A stretch of 64,000 nt of DNA from assembly GCF_902459725.1 (NCBI RefSeq), contig NZ_CABPSH010000003.1:434001-498000 (forward strand), in the 5' to 3' direction. Positions 28,534 to 37,347 of this stretch are shown one piece after another; the stretch's first letter is position 1, and each line of letters begins with the position of its first letter. A model generated the notes under the pieces. That model did not search any database, was not told the DNA's origin, and saw nothing but the letters and a program-made list of their open reading frames with translations. A program made the position numbers and the translations under genes. This DNA comes from Pandoraea eparura. Its GTDB lineage: Bacteria; Pseudomonadota; Gammaproteobacteria; Burkholderiales; Burkholderiaceae.

Positions 28534-28958
28534 ATCACGATCTGGAAACGAGGGAACTCCGCTTCGCACATCGCGTGCGGCGTGCGCTGGACGAAGCGTC
28601 CGACGCACCGTCGCCGAATATCGCGGCCCGGCTGGCCGCGGCTCGCCAAGAAGCGCTCGCGCGCAAAAAGCCCGAACCGGTGGCCGTGGTGCAACCGGCG
28701 CTGGTGCTCGCCGGCGTCGGCACCATGCCATCGTCGCAAGCCGGCGGCCCGCGCCGCACGCTCGACAAGCTGCGCCGTCTTGGGCTGCTCTGGCCGCTCG
28801 CCGCCCTGGTGATCGGTCTGGCGGGTCTCGCGTACTGGGAACATCAGCAACACATTCAGGATCTGGCGGACATCGATGCCGCGGTATTGAGCGACGAACT
28901 CCCGTTGTCGGCGTACGCCGATCATGGTTTCAACGCCTATGTGAAGCGTGCCCAGTAG
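28530..28958 (+). CDS. DUF3619 single-pass membrane protein, possible anti-sigma factor
   Basis: A 142-residue protein with a cytoplasmic N-terminus of ~85 residues, one transmembrane helix (LGLLWPLAALVIGLAGLAYW, about 88-107) and a short periplasmic tail. The opening HDLETRELRFAHRVRRALDEA is typical of DUF3619. It overlaps the sigma gene by four bases. Position and topology resemble anti-sigma factors, but no zinc anti-sigma motif is seen, so that role is inference. Confidence 0.75.
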   Translation: MNHDLETRELRFAHRVRRALDEASDAPSPNIAARLAAARQEALARKKPEPVAVVQPALVLAGVGTMPSSQAGGPRRTLDKLRRLGLLWPLAALVIGLAGLAYWEHQQHIQDLADIDAAVLSDELPLSAYADHGFNAYVKRAQ

Positions 28959-29817
28959 CCCCCCCTACCCAAGCCCCCCTGTGACGCGACGCAACGTACT
29001 TCTTCTGCTCGCCGCGCTGGTCGTGGCCGCGCTCGCCGGCACAGCCGCGCTGCGCCGCACGCCCGTGCCGGCATCGGTGTCCGATCTGCCGCCGGCCCTT
29101 TCCGGCGCGTCCGCGCCCGGCGGTGCCAATCCGGCGAGTGCACCGGTCGGTAGTCTGACGGCCAGCGGTGCGGGCGCGAACGGTGCCCCCGCGGCGGCCG
29201 TTGCGTCACCCGGCGGATACTGGGCCAAGCTCTCCGCCAGCCAGCAGGAGGCGCTCGCCCCGCTTTCCCATGACTGGAATCGCATGAGCGAGCTTCAGCG
29301 CGAGAAATGGATCGAGATTGCCAAGCGCTTTCACAAGCTCTCCCCTGAAGGCCGCAAGCGTCTGCACGACCGCATGGCGGACTGGGTGCGCCTGACGCCC
29401 GAGCAACGCAAACTGGCGCGCGAAAGCTACCAGAACGCCAAGACCCTGCCGCCCGAGCGCAAGGCGCAGATGTGGCAGCAGTATCAGCAACTCACCGAAG
29501 AACAGAAGAAGCGACTTGCCGCCGACGACAGGAAGCAAGCCAGCCGACCGAACGTGGTCAGCGCGCCGCCGTCGGGACGCACGGGCGTGAAGAATCCGTA
29601 CGCCGCGGTGCATCGCAGGGACGCCGGCTCGGCGGGCAAGCATGGCGCGTTGCCGGCCCCGGTGGCATCGGGCGCGGCAGCCGCACCGGCCGCCGGGCAA
29701 TCGGTGCCCGCCGCGGCCGCATCGTCGGCAATTGCCACACCCGCGAGCGCGGGCACGGCCAGCAGCGACAAGAACGGCGACGCCGTCTTCAACGCCGAGA
29801 TCTATCACCACAATTGA
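28948..29817 (+). CDS. DUF3106 exported/membrane-anchored protein
   Basis: A 289-residue protein starting with GTG and overlapping the DUF3619 end by 11 bases. An N-terminal hydrophobic helix (residues ~17-35) anchors or exports it. A low-complexity Ala/Gly/Pro linker follows. The DUF3106 region (~90-195) has repeated W-x-L-(T/S)-x-x-Q/E motifs (SASQQEALAPLSHDWNRM, KLSPEGRKRLHDRMADW, LTPEQRKLARESYQN). The tail is Ala/Pro-rich. The DUF3106 part resembles periplasmic metal or stress sensors of the CpxP/RcnB kind in texture only. Function is unknown. Confidence 0.75.
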   Translation: MPSSPPYPSPPVTRRNVLLLLAALVVAALAGTAALRRTPVPASVSDLPPALSGASAPGGANPASAPVGSLTASGAGANGAPAAAVASPGGYWAKLSASQQEALAPLSHDWNRMSELQREKWIEIAKRFHKLSPEGRKRLHDRMADWVRLTPEQRKLARESYQNAKTLPPERKAQMWQQYQQLTEEQKKRLAADDRKQASRPNVVSAPPSGRTGVKNPYAAVHRRDAGSAGKHGALPAPVASGAAAAPAAGQSVPAAAASSAIATPASAGTASSDKNGDAVFNAEIYHHN

Positions 29818-29853
29818 TGCCTGGCGTCGGACGACCCAGGCCATCACTAGCCG

Positions 29854-29884
29854 CAACGGCCGCCCTCGGGCGGCCGTTGGCTTT
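29854..29884 (+). terminator. terminator after the DUF3106 gene
   Basis: Perfect 11-bp stem CAACGGCCGCC/GGCGGCCGTTG with a 4-base loop, then GCTTTT. Confidence 0.75.
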
Positions 29885-30033
29885 TGCGCGCGCGGGGACG
29901 TCCCGCCAGCCCGGCTGGCCCATCGACGCATTCTTGCGCATAATGAGCGGCACAGAACTCGACGTGCGCGCCGCAAATGCCTCGTGCCGGCACGGGGCGA
30001 GGCGCCCGACAAAAACTCCCAGACCACGCCGCG

Positions 30034-30627
30034 ATGACCGACTCCGCCACCCAGCCCGCCACGCCGCCTCGCTCAACCGACACCACCCGCTCGCCGGATG
30101 TCCCGCCGCTGCAGCGCGCGCCGACGCCCGGCGCCGACGCGCCCAGCTACGCGGTACCGACGCTGCGCCGCCGCGTGCTCTCGATGGTCTACGAATCGCT
30201 GTTGCTCTTCGGCGTATTGTTCCTTGCCGGTTACTTGTTCAGCGCCCTGACCCAGCAGCGCAGCGGCCTGATGCACCGTCATGCCATGCAAGCCTGGCTG
30301 TTTCTGGTGCTGGGCGCGTACTTCGTCTGGTTCTGGACCCACGGCGGTCAGACGCTGGCGATGAAGACGTGGAAGATCCGTCTGGTTGATGCGACCGGCC
30401 AGCCGGTGGGCGCCGTGCGCGCCGTGGTGCGCTACGCGCTGACGTGGTTGTGGGTGCTGCCGGCCATGGCGCTCGACTGGGGGCTTGGACTCACCGGCTG
30501 GAGCAGCGTTGCCCTGCTCACCGGCTGGATCGTGCTTTGGGCCCTGGCCATGCGCGTGATGCCCGATCACCAGTTCATCCACGACCGGCTCGCCGGCACA
30601 CGTCTCGTGAGCGTGCTGGGCAAATGA
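30034..30627 (+). CDS. RDD family membrane protein
   Basis: A 197-residue membrane protein. After a ~40-residue proline-rich cytoplasmic N-terminus it has three or four hydrophobic helices and the RDD-domain features RRRVLSMVYESLLLFGVLF, GGQTLAMKTWKIRLVDATGQP and HQFIHDRLAGTRLV. RDD proteins have poorly defined roles, some as Na+/H+ antiporters. The stop overlaps the ATG of the next gene (ATGA). Confidence 0.85.
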   Translation: MTDSATQPATPPRSTDTTRSPDVPPLQRAPTPGADAPSYAVPTLRRRVLSMVYESLLLFGVLFLAGYLFSALTQQRSGLMHRHAMQAWLFLVLGAYFVWFWTHGGQTLAMKTWKIRLVDATGQPVGAVRAVVRYALTWLWVLPAMALDWGLGLTGWSSVALLTGWIVLWALAMRVMPDHQFIHDRLAGTRLVSVLGK

Positions 30628-31580
30628 CGACAGCGTCGCCCGCTGGCAGCGCTGCCCCGCGCGCTTCGCGCGCCCACCTGATCTATGGCGGCATTGAAAT
30701 CGGGCTGTCGCTCATCGTTGCCATCGCCACGTGGGCCACCTGGCACAGCCCCTGGACGACCTTCCTGTGGACGGTGCTATGGTTGCCCGTCGCGCACGCC
30801 ATCGGGCTCGCGGCGGGCTTTGTCATGGCCGCCCAGGGCGACCCATCCCCCGAACGACAGGCGAGCGCCGGCACACATGTGGCCGTGTGGGCGTACGAAT
30901 GTGCGGCGTCGATCTTCCTGCTCGATCTCTGTCAACCGTGGTTCAGCACCGTGCGGCTGTCACCGCCGCAAGGCCCGGCGCGCCCCGTCGCCGTATTGCT
31001 GTTGCACGGATATGGCTGCAATCGCGCGTTCTGGCTGCGTTTCTCGCGCCATCTGGCCGAGGCGGGTTACGCCTGTGACGCCGTCAACCTTGGCCCGATG
31101 TTCGGCGACATCGACGGCTACGCCGCCACGATTGCCAACGCCACACGCACACTCGCCCAACGCACACGGCTGCCCGTCGTCATTGTCGGCCACAGCATGG
31201 GTGGGCTCGCGGCGCGCGCCTGCCTGCGCCACACGCCGACCTTGCCGGTCGCCCACACCATCACGCTCGGCTCGCCGCATTTCGGCACCCTGCATGCGCG
31301 CCATGGCATCGGCATCAACGCGCGACAGATGGGCATTGGCAGCGCGTGGCTCGCCGCGCTCGCCAGCCACGAGACACCGGCGCAACGCGCGCGCATCACG
31401 TCGATTTACACGTTTCATGACAACGTCGTCTATCCGGTGCGCACTTGTGTGTTGCCCGGCGCCCACAACGTCGCGCTGGACCGGCTCGGACACGTTTCAC
31501 TGGGCACGCACCCCCGCGCGCGCGCGCACGTGCTCGAGACACTCGAGCGCGTTGCTCAGGGACTGCAGCACAGCGACTGA
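30624..31580 (+). CDS. membrane-anchored alpha/beta hydrolase, lipase-like
   Basis: A 318-residue protein. Two hydrophobic helices (residues ~17-40 and ~45-70) precede a lipase-type hydrolase domain that starts VAVLLLHGYGCNRAFW (~120-135). The nucleophile elbow is VIVGHSMGGLAARA (~188-201, Ser193), then ITLGSPHFGT, a triacylglycerol-lipase signature. The catalytic His is probably the one in LDRLGHVSL near the end. It is coupled to the RDD gene by a 4-base overlap. The location suggests a membrane lipid or ester substrate. Confidence 0.8.
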   Translation: MTTASPAGSAAPRASRAHLIYGGIEIGLSLIVAIATWATWHSPWTTFLWTVLWLPVAHAIGLAAGFVMAAQGDPSPERQASAGTHVAVWAYECAASIFLLDLCQPWFSTVRLSPPQGPARPVAVLLLHGYGCNRAFWLRFSRHLAEAGYACDAVNLGPMFGDIDGYAATIANATRTLAQRTRLPVVIVGHSMGGLAARACLRHTPTLPVAHTITLGSPHFGTLHARHGIGINARQMGIGSAWLAALASHETPAQRARITSIYTFHDNVVYPVRTCVLPGAHNVALDRLGHVSLGTHPRARAHVLETLERVAQGLQHSD

Positions 31581-31725
31581 TGCAGGGTGCTCGCGGTCAC
31601 TCCGCGTAAGCTGTCGCATCGCCGCGACGTCGGGCGCCACTTTCGCGACATGGTTGTGACTGTCATCGTCGCTTCACGAAATCGTGGCGCAATGCACGCA
31701 TGTTCAACGCGACGTGCGAGCCGGT

Positions 31726-32670
31726 ATGACGACGACCCCCACCCTTGAGTTGCCGATCCCAACGCCTGCGGCTCGCGCCGGTCACTTCGCCGACACCCCG
31801 CCGGGACGTCCCGCCGCCCCGCCCACCAGCCCTCCCGCCACCATCGATCTGCCGCCGGACACCCCCGACCCCCTCGACCCGCCGCCTGACGGCATCACCC
31901 GCTACCGCACGATCTGGCTCTCGGACATCCACCTCGGCACGCAAGGCTGCCAGGCGGACTACCTGCTCGACTTCCTGCGTCATCACGAGTCGGACTACCT
32001 CTACCTGGTGGGCGACATCATCGACGGTTGGCACCTGCGCCGCGGCTGGCACTGGCCGCAGGCGCACAACGATGTCGTGCAGAAGATGCTGCGCCGCGCG
32101 CGCAAGGGCACGCAGGTGATCTACGTTCCCGGCAATCACGACGAAGCGGCACGTCAGTTCTGCGGGCTGGCGTTCGGCGACATTGCAGTGCGCGACGAAG
32201 CCTTTCACACCACGCTGTCCGGCAAGCGTCTGTGGGTCACCCATGGCGATCTGTTCGACGGCGTGATCCAGCACGCCAAGTGGCTCGCCTATCTGGGCGA
32301 CTCGCTTTACACGCTCACGCTGCTGCTCAATCGCTGGTTCAATCGCGTGCGCACGCGCTTCGGCTTCCCCTACTGGTCGTTGTCGCAGTACCTGAAACAC
32401 CAGGTGAAAAACGCCGTGAACTTCATTTCGGCCTTCGAACAGGTGATGGCCGACGAGGCACGTCGTCGCGGTTGCGACGGCGTGGTGTGCGGACACATCC
32501 ACAAGCCCGAGATTCGAGAGATCGACGGCTTGCTCTATTGCAACGACGGCGACTGGGTGGAGAGCCTCTCGGCACTGGTGGAGACGACCGAAGGCGAGCT
32601 GCGCATCATCCACTGGACGCAAAAGCGCAACGTACGTCCACACGCGAAAGCCACGACGCTCAGCGTTTGA
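31726..32670 (+). CDS. LpxH-like metallophosphoesterase (UDP-2,3-diacylglucosamine diphosphatase family)
   Basis: A 314-residue calcineurin-like phosphoesterase. After a disordered proline-rich N-terminus of ~55 residues come the metal-site blocks SDIHLG (~66-71), GDIIDGW (~98-104), GNHDEAA (~137-143), HGDLFDG (~172-178) and GHIHKPEI (~256-263). The WHWPQAHNDVVQKM and KHQVKNAVNFISAFE stretches belong to the longer LpxH-like subfamily found beside glycosyltransferases rather than canonical LpxH. It precedes a GT4-type glycosyltransferase and dgkA, so a lipid-linked substrate is likely. A GTG at 31684 is an alternative start. Confidence 0.82.
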   Translation: MTTTPTLELPIPTPAARAGHFADTPPGRPAAPPTSPPATIDLPPDTPDPLDPPPDGITRYRTIWLSDIHLGTQGCQADYLLDFLRHHESDYLYLVGDIIDGWHLRRGWHWPQAHNDVVQKMLRRARKGTQVIYVPGNHDEAARQFCGLAFGDIAVRDEAFHTTLSGKRLWVTHGDLFDGVIQHAKWLAYLGDSLYTLTLLLNRWFNRVRTRFGFPYWSLSQYLKHQVKNAVNFISAFEQVMADEARRRGCDGVVCGHIHKPEIREIDGLLYCNDGDWVESLSALVETTEGELRIIHWTQKRNVRPHAKATTLSV

Positions 32671-32862
32671 GCCCGCGCGGCGATCCTGGTGGGTCTCACG
32701 CCGCCAGCATCACCACGATTCACTGGATTCACGAGATTCCGGCCCGGCACACCGACCGGTTCACCCAGCGCACGCACGGCAGCGTAACGCCGCGTGTGCG
32801 CCCCCTCACGCGCGAGTTCGCGCGTGCCACCGATGCGCGCCATGTGCGCGAAGGAGCGCCCG

Positions 32863-33897
32863 ATGAAAATCATGATCATCACCGACGCCTGGGATCCGCA
32901 GATCAACGGCGTGGTCCGCACGTTGAAGAATACGCGCGCTCAGTTGGAAGCCGCCGGCCATCGTGTCGAGCTGCTCACGCCGCAGGAATTCCGCACGATG
33001 CCGTGCCCGACCTACCCCGAGATCCGTCTCGCCTTCTTCGCCGGCGCCCGCGTCACGCGCCGCATCGAAGACTTCGCGCCGGACGCCCTGCACATCGCCA
33101 CCGAAGGCCCGCTCGGCATGGCCGCACGCAAATGGGCGCTGCGCAACGACTTCCCATTCACCACGGCCTATCACACGCGCTTCCCGGAGTATGTGCAGGC
33201 GCGCTTCGGCTTTGCGCTCGCCACGACCTATCGCTTCCTGCGCTGGTTCCACAAGGCGTCGCACGCCGTGATGGCCCCCACGCCAGTCGTCAAGCGCGAC
33301 CTCGAAGCGAACGGCTTCCGGAACGTGGTGCTGTGGACGCGCGGCGTCGACCTCGACATCTTCCGTGTGCAGGACGCACATGTGCTAAATTCGGCACATC
33401 CGATTTTCCTCTACGTGGGGCGTGTCGCCGTGGAGAAAAACATCGAGGCCTTCCTGAAGCTGGATCTGCCGGGCTCGAAGTGGGTCGCGGGTGAAGGGCC
33501 GCAACTGGCCGAACTGCGCTCGCGCTATCCCGATGTGAATTACCTGGGCATGCTTTCGCAGCCCGAACTGGCGAAGGTCTATGCGTCGGCCGACGTGTTC
33601 GTCTTCCCCAGCCGCACCGATACGTTTGGTCTGGTGCTGCTCGAAGCGATGGCCTGCGGCCTGCCGGTCGCGGCCTACCCGGTGACCGGTCCGGTCGATG
33701 TGCTCGACGGCTGTCCGGAAGGCGAAGGCGGCGCACTGCGAGAGGACCTGCGCGAGGCCTGTCTCGATGCGCTCAAGGTCTCGCGCTCGAGTGCGCGCGC
33801 CTGGGCCGAACGGTTCTCGTGGCAGTCGGCGTCCGAAGAATTCGCCTCGCATCTGCACCCGCGCAAGCCCGAGCTGTCGCTCGCCGGCGCGATCTGA
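32863..33897 (+). CDS. family 4 glycosyltransferase
   Basis: A 344-residue GT-B enzyme like the sulfoquinovosyl or phosphatidylinositol mannosyltransferases. The N-lobe opens MKIMIITDAWDPQINGVVRTL (residues 1-21), and TAYHTRFPEY (about 105-114) is typical. The C-lobe has FLYVGRVAVEKN (~184-195) and the E-x7-E donor motif in PSRTDTFGLVLLEAMACGLPV (~248-268). AAGGAG lies six bases before the ATG. It sits between the LpxH-like gene and dgkA, implying a glycolipid pathway at the inner membrane. Confidence 0.88.
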   Translation: MKIMIITDAWDPQINGVVRTLKNTRAQLEAAGHRVELLTPQEFRTMPCPTYPEIRLAFFAGARVTRRIEDFAPDALHIATEGPLGMAARKWALRNDFPFTTAYHTRFPEYVQARFGFALATTYRFLRWFHKASHAVMAPTPVVKRDLEANGFRNVVLWTRGVDLDIFRVQDAHVLNSAHPIFLYVGRVAVEKNIEAFLKLDLPGSKWVAGEGPQLAELRSRYPDVNYLGMLSQPELAKVYASADVFVFPSRTDTFGLVLLEAMACGLPVAAYPVTGPVDVLDGCPEGEGGALREDLREACLDALKVSRSSARAWAERFSWQSASEEFASHLHPRKPELSLAGAI

Positions 33898-33935
33898 TCC
33901 ACCTCCAGCGCCCGTTGCGGCGAGGAAACCGACGC

Positions 33936-34370
33936 TTGTTCATCGATCACCCGCCGCCACGCGACAAGCAACCGAATCCGTACAAGGGCAACCGGGGCGT
34001 CATGCGTGCCTGGCGCGCCCTGAAGTACTCCCTGTCCGGCTTCAAGTTCGCCGTGTTCGAAGAGAGCGCCTTCCGGCAGGAACTGGCGCTCGCCGCCATC
34101 CTCCTGCCGGCGGCGATCTTCCTGCCGGTCACGTCCGTCGAGCGCGTACTGCTCATCGGCTCGGTCCTGCTCGTGCTCATCATCGAGCTGATCAACTCCA
34201 GCATCGAAGCGGCAATCGACCGCATTTCGCTGGAGCGGCACGAACTGTCCAAGCGTGCCAAGGATTTCGGGAGCGCGGCCGTCCTCATCGCGCTTGGCCT
34301 TTGCCTGCTCACCTGGGCCACGCTCGCTGGCCCTGTCATCGTCGAACGGATACGTACAGCGTTTTTCTGA
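33936..34370 (+). CDS. dgkA: diacylglycerol kinase
   Basis: A 144-residue three-helix membrane kinase that recycles diacylglycerol to phosphatidic acid. The amphipathic N-terminus NPYKGNRGVMRAWRALKYSL, the EESAFRQELALA motif and the signature ELINSSIEAAIDRIS with KDFGSAAV match bacterial DgkA, including its catalytic glutamates. The conserved GNRG lies before the first ATG (34002), so a TTG at 33936 with GAGGAAA about eight bases upstream is taken as the start. Confidence 0.93.
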   Translation: MFIDHPPPRDKQPNPYKGNRGVMRAWRALKYSLSGFKFAVFEESAFRQELALAAILLPAAIFLPVTSVERVLLIGSVLLVLIIELINSSIEAAIDRISLERHELSKRAKDFGSAAVLIALGLCLLTWATLAGPVIVERIRTAFF

Positions 34371-34398
34371 TATCGTTCGCCGCCGCCCCTTCCCATGC

Positions 34399-34426
34399 TT
34401 GGCAGTGCGCGGCTGCCGGGTATAAT
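34399..34426 (+). promoter_or_regulatory. promoter of the TetR-family regulator
   Basis: TTGGCA (34399-34404) and TATAAT (34421-34426) with 16-base spacing, about 85 bases before the gene. Confidence 0.7.
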
Positions 34427-34512
34427 CGGTCGCCATATACCTGATACTCCACTCATAGACGCAAGCGGGGAACATCGTTCGCCAAGCTTGCCGCTTACCG
34501 GGGCCGACAGAC

Positions 34513-35181
34513 ATGGAAGCAAAGCCGCCACGCCGTACCCGCGAACGAATTCTTGAGGTGTCGCTCCGGCTCTTCAACGACATCGGCGAACCGAACGTCA
34601 CGACCACCACGATTGCCGAGGAGATGAAAATCAGCCCCGGCAATCTGTACTATCACTTTCGCAACAAAGACGACATCATCAACAGCATCTTCGCCCAGTT
34701 CGAGCAGGAAATCGAACGGCGACTGCGGCTGCCTGACGATCACAAGCCCAAGCTCGACGAAGTTTGGACGTACCTGCAATACATGTCCGAATTTCTGTGG
34801 CGCTTCCGTTTTCTGTACCGCGACCTCAACGACCTGCTCGCGCGCAACCGCACGTTGGAGACGCACTTCAAGGTGATCGTCGGCCACAAGAAGCGTTTCG
34901 CGCGCGAAATGTGCGACCTGCTCGTGGCCGAGGGGGAAATGGAAATCACGCCCGAGCAGATCGAGGTGGTCACGACCAACATGGTGGTGCTTTCCACCTA
35001 TTGGTTGTCCTATCAGTTCGTGATGAATCCACGCAAGTACAACGACCCGGCGGAGATCGGTGCCGGGTTGCATCAGGCGAGCTACCACATCCTCTCGCAA
35101 ATGGCCCCGTATCTGAAAGGCAGCTCGCGCGAGATGTACGACAGGATGGCGCGAGAATCGTCGTCCAAGGGAGCGCAATAA
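34513..35181 (+). CDS. TetR family transcriptional regulator
   Basis: A 222-residue repressor-type protein. The N-terminal helix-turn-helix covers residues ~9-55 (RERILEVSLRLFNDIGEPNVTTTTIAEEMKIS then GNLYYHFRNKDDIINSIF). The remainder is the helical ligand and dimer domain with no cysteine-rich or known ligand signature; it resembles the Burkholderiales TetR proteins found next to LOG genes. It ends three bases before the LOG gene and is probably its operon partner. The target is unknown. Confidence 0.88.
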   Translation: MEAKPPRRTRERILEVSLRLFNDIGEPNVTTTTIAEEMKISPGNLYYHFRNKDDIINSIFAQFEQEIERRLRLPDDHKPKLDEVWTYLQYMSEFLWRFRFLYRDLNDLLARNRTLETHFKVIVGHKKRFAREMCDLLVAEGEMEITPEQIEVVTTNMVVLSTYWLSYQFVMNPRKYNDPAEIGAGLHQASYHILSQMAPYLKGSSREMYDRMARESSSKGAQ

Positions 35182-35184
35182 GGC

Positions 35185-35781
35185 ATGGCGTCGGAAGTCA
35201 AATCCATTTGTATCTACTGCGGTGCCGCCCCCGGCGTGCGTCCCGCCTACGCCGAGGCCGCCCGTGACCTGGGCCGGCGTATGGCGCAAGCGGGCATTCG
35301 TCTGGTGTATGGCGGCGGCAAGGTCGGCCTGATGGGCATCATTGCCGATGCCGTGCTCGCCCAGGGCGGCGAAGTCGTCGGTGTCATTCCGAAAGCCCTG
35401 ATGGAACGGGAAGTCGGTCACACCGGGCTGACGCAATTGCATGTCGTCGAGAACATGCACCAGCGCAAGCAGATGATGGCCGATCTGTCGGAGGCGTTCA
35501 TCGCCATGCCGGGCGGCATCGGCACATGCGAGGAGCTGTTCGAAGTCTTCACGTGGCTGCAGATCGGCTACCATGCGAAACCGATCGGCCTGCTCAACGT
35601 CGAGCAATATTATGATCCGCTGATCGCGTTCCTCAAGTCGATGGTGACGGAGCAGTTCCTCAAGGGCGCGCAACTCGATCAGTTACAGATCAGTGCGTCG
35701 CCCGAAGCGTTGCTCGATACCCTGCGGCACTTCACGCCGTCGCAAGTCGATCGCTGGGCCAGCCAGCGTTCGCAGATCTGA
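35185..35781 (+). CDS. LOG family protein (cytokinin riboside 5'-monophosphate phosphoribohydrolase type)
   Basis: A 198-residue Rossmann-fold protein of the TIGR00730/LOG family, which hydrolyses nucleoside 5'-monophosphates (AMP or cytokinin nucleotides) to base and ribose 5-phosphate. The signature PGGIGTCEELFE (residues ~108-119) supplies the catalytic glutamate, with MHQRKQMMADLSEAFIA upstream holding the conserved Arg. The N-terminal ICIYCGAAPG and YGGGKVGLMG are also typical. It is coupled to the TetR gene. Confidence 0.9.
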   Translation: MASEVKSICIYCGAAPGVRPAYAEAARDLGRRMAQAGIRLVYGGGKVGLMGIIADAVLAQGGEVVGVIPKALMEREVGHTGLTQLHVVENMHQRKQMMADLSEAFIAMPGGIGTCEELFEVFTWLQIGYHAKPIGLLNVEQYYDPLIAFLKSMVTEQFLKGAQLDQLQISASPEALLDTLRHFTPSQVDRWASQRSQI

Positions 35782-35860
35782 GCGCGTCCGCGTCGCATCC
35801 ATGTCATTGCTGCGCAGTCCACCGGCTGCGCAGCCTCAGCGTCACCCGTCGTCCGTCGCC

Positions 35861-35935
35861 CTCACCGTCGCGCTCACCGTCACCCTCACCGTCGCGCTCA
35901 CCCTCGCCCTAAGCGTCACCCTCCCCTTCACCCCT
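35861..35935. repeat. 12-bp minisatellite
   Basis: About six degenerate 12-base units of the form CTCACCGTCGCG run head to tail, drifting to CTCCCCTTCACC at the 3' end. It lies in the non-coding gap 35782-36116 between LOG and DUF2062 genes; nothing else is recognisable there. Confidence 0.85.
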
Positions 35936-36116
35936 CACCCGTAGCCCGTTCTGACAGCCAGACAATGGGCCGCTCCCGCTCGACACGCCCTCGCCCACGG
36001 CGACATTGAACTCCTGCTGCACCCGGGACTCAGACATCCGTTGCATGCGGTTCTCCGTGTGTGCACCCGCCCCATGCCCGCCTGGGTCAAGACCTTCCTC
36101 GACGTGCAACCTGCCC

Positions 36117-36662
36117 ATGATGTTAAAGATGCTTCGCCCGATGCGACTGCTGCGTTCACGCTGGCTGCGCCCACACGCCGGGTTGCTGCTGCGCCGCGCC
36201 TTGTGGCAAGCCACGCCGCGTGGTGTGGCGATCGGGCTGGCGTGCGGTGTCTTTTTCGGCATCTTGATTCCCTTCGGACAGATGCTCGTGGCGATACTCG
36301 CCGCGGCGTTGTTACGCGGAAATCTGCTCCTCGCGGCGGTTGGCACGCTGGTGACGAATCCACTGACGGCGCCCTTCGTCTATTGGGGCGCGCACCGTCT
36401 GGGTCGCTGGATGTTCGAGTGGCCGCCGCAGGCCGGGATCGAAGCGACGGCAGCCGCGGCGGTACAAGCCCGAGAGAGTTTGTGGACCCAGGTGACGAAC
36501 CTTGATTTCGGCACGGCGACGCTGCATCTCGCGACCGGCCTCGCCGCCTGTGCGGCGGCTGGCGGCGCGCTTGCCTACGTGATTGGCTTCTGCGCGATCC
36601 GTTGGCATCAGCAACGCCACGCCGGGAGAACGGTGAGCGCGTCTGACGCTCCTCGGGGCTGA
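36117..36662 (+). CDS. DUF2062 membrane protein
   Basis: A ~181-residue membrane protein. The DUF2062 core is GVAIGLACGVFFGILIPFGQMLVAILAAALLRGN with TNPLTAPFVYWGAHRLG, giving two or three helices, and one further helix near the C-terminus. The start is uncertain; adjacent ATGs at 36117 and 36120 and another at 36132 give similar proteins, and no ribosome site stands out. Function is unknown. Confidence 0.75.
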   Translation: MMLKMLRPMRLLRSRWLRPHAGLLLRRALWQATPRGVAIGLACGVFFGILIPFGQMLVAILAAALLRGNLLLAAVGTLVTNPLTAPFVYWGAHRLGRWMFEWPPQAGIEATAAAAVQARESLWTQVTNLDFGTATLHLATGLAACAAAGGALAYVIGFCAIRWHQQRHAGRTVSASDAPRG

Positions 36663-36680
36663 GTGCCCCGTCGCCCGTCG

Positions 36681-37292
36681 TCAGAACGACGATCCTGGCG
36701 TCTTCAAAAACGCGATTTCCTCAGGCGTCGATGCCCGCCCCAAGGCCTCGTTGCGGTGGGGGTATCGCCCAAAACGCTCGATGATGACCGCATGCTTGCG
36801 CGCGTAATCCAGGTTATCCACCAGCCCGAACGCCTTCGCCAAGGGTTCGTACAGCGCCAACGAAAGGTGCTGGCTCTCCAGCGATTCGTCGTGCTCGAAC
36901 GGTAGATAGACGAAAACGCGATGCTGCGGCGTGGGCAGACGCTGATCGTCGCCCGCCTCGACCAGGTGCCGCGCCACGGCCAACGCTCGCACATCGCCCG
37001 CGAAGGCCTTCGCGTGCCCCCGAAAGAGATTGCGCGAGAACTGGTCGAGCACCACGATCAGCGCGCACGCCCCGAGTGGCGTCTGCGCCCAATCGTCCAG
37101 TTCCCCTTCGAGCGCCTGCGCGTGCAGCACGCCGAAGCGGGTGCGGATCAACGCGTCGAACGCGTCCGACTTACGGAACCACTCGGGACGCTCCATCCCG
37201 TAATCGGGCGCGTCCGGGGGGCCGAACCAGAAATCGAGCACCGTTTGCCACGGCGGCACTTGCGAAGGACATGCTGCTGCGGGTGTCGCCAT
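36681..37292 (-). CDS. DUF924 family protein
   Basis: A 203-residue soluble protein of the DUF924 (TPR-like) family. The signatures LDFWFGPPDAPDYG, DQFSRNLFRGHAKAFAGD and VFVYLPFEHDESLESQ are unmistakable. The ATG at 37292 matches where the family starts. It converges with the DUF2062 gene (18 bases apart) and follows the alanyl-tRNA editing gene in the same direction. Function is unknown. Confidence 0.88.
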   Translation of the reverse strand: MATPAAACPSQVPPWQTVLDFWFGPPDAPDYGMERPEWFRKSDAFDALIRTRFGVLHAQALEGELDDWAQTPLGACALIVVLDQFSRNLFRGHAKAFAGDVRALAVARHLVEAGDDQRLPTPQHRVFVYLPFEHDESLESQHLSLALYEPLAKAFGLVDNLDYARKHAVIIERFGRYPHRNEALGRASTPEEIAFLKTPGSSF

Positions 37293-37347
37293 CGATCGTC
37301 CTGAAGTGTGAATGTGCGTGGAAGAGGCAGCTCGCATGATGCCAGAC

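Noticed and set aside
35801-35944. 47-codon open frame across the 12-bp minisatellite (A-L-T-V repeats)
   Set aside because: The hydrophobic pattern is a direct consequence of the repeat unit. No ribosome site or conservation evidence.
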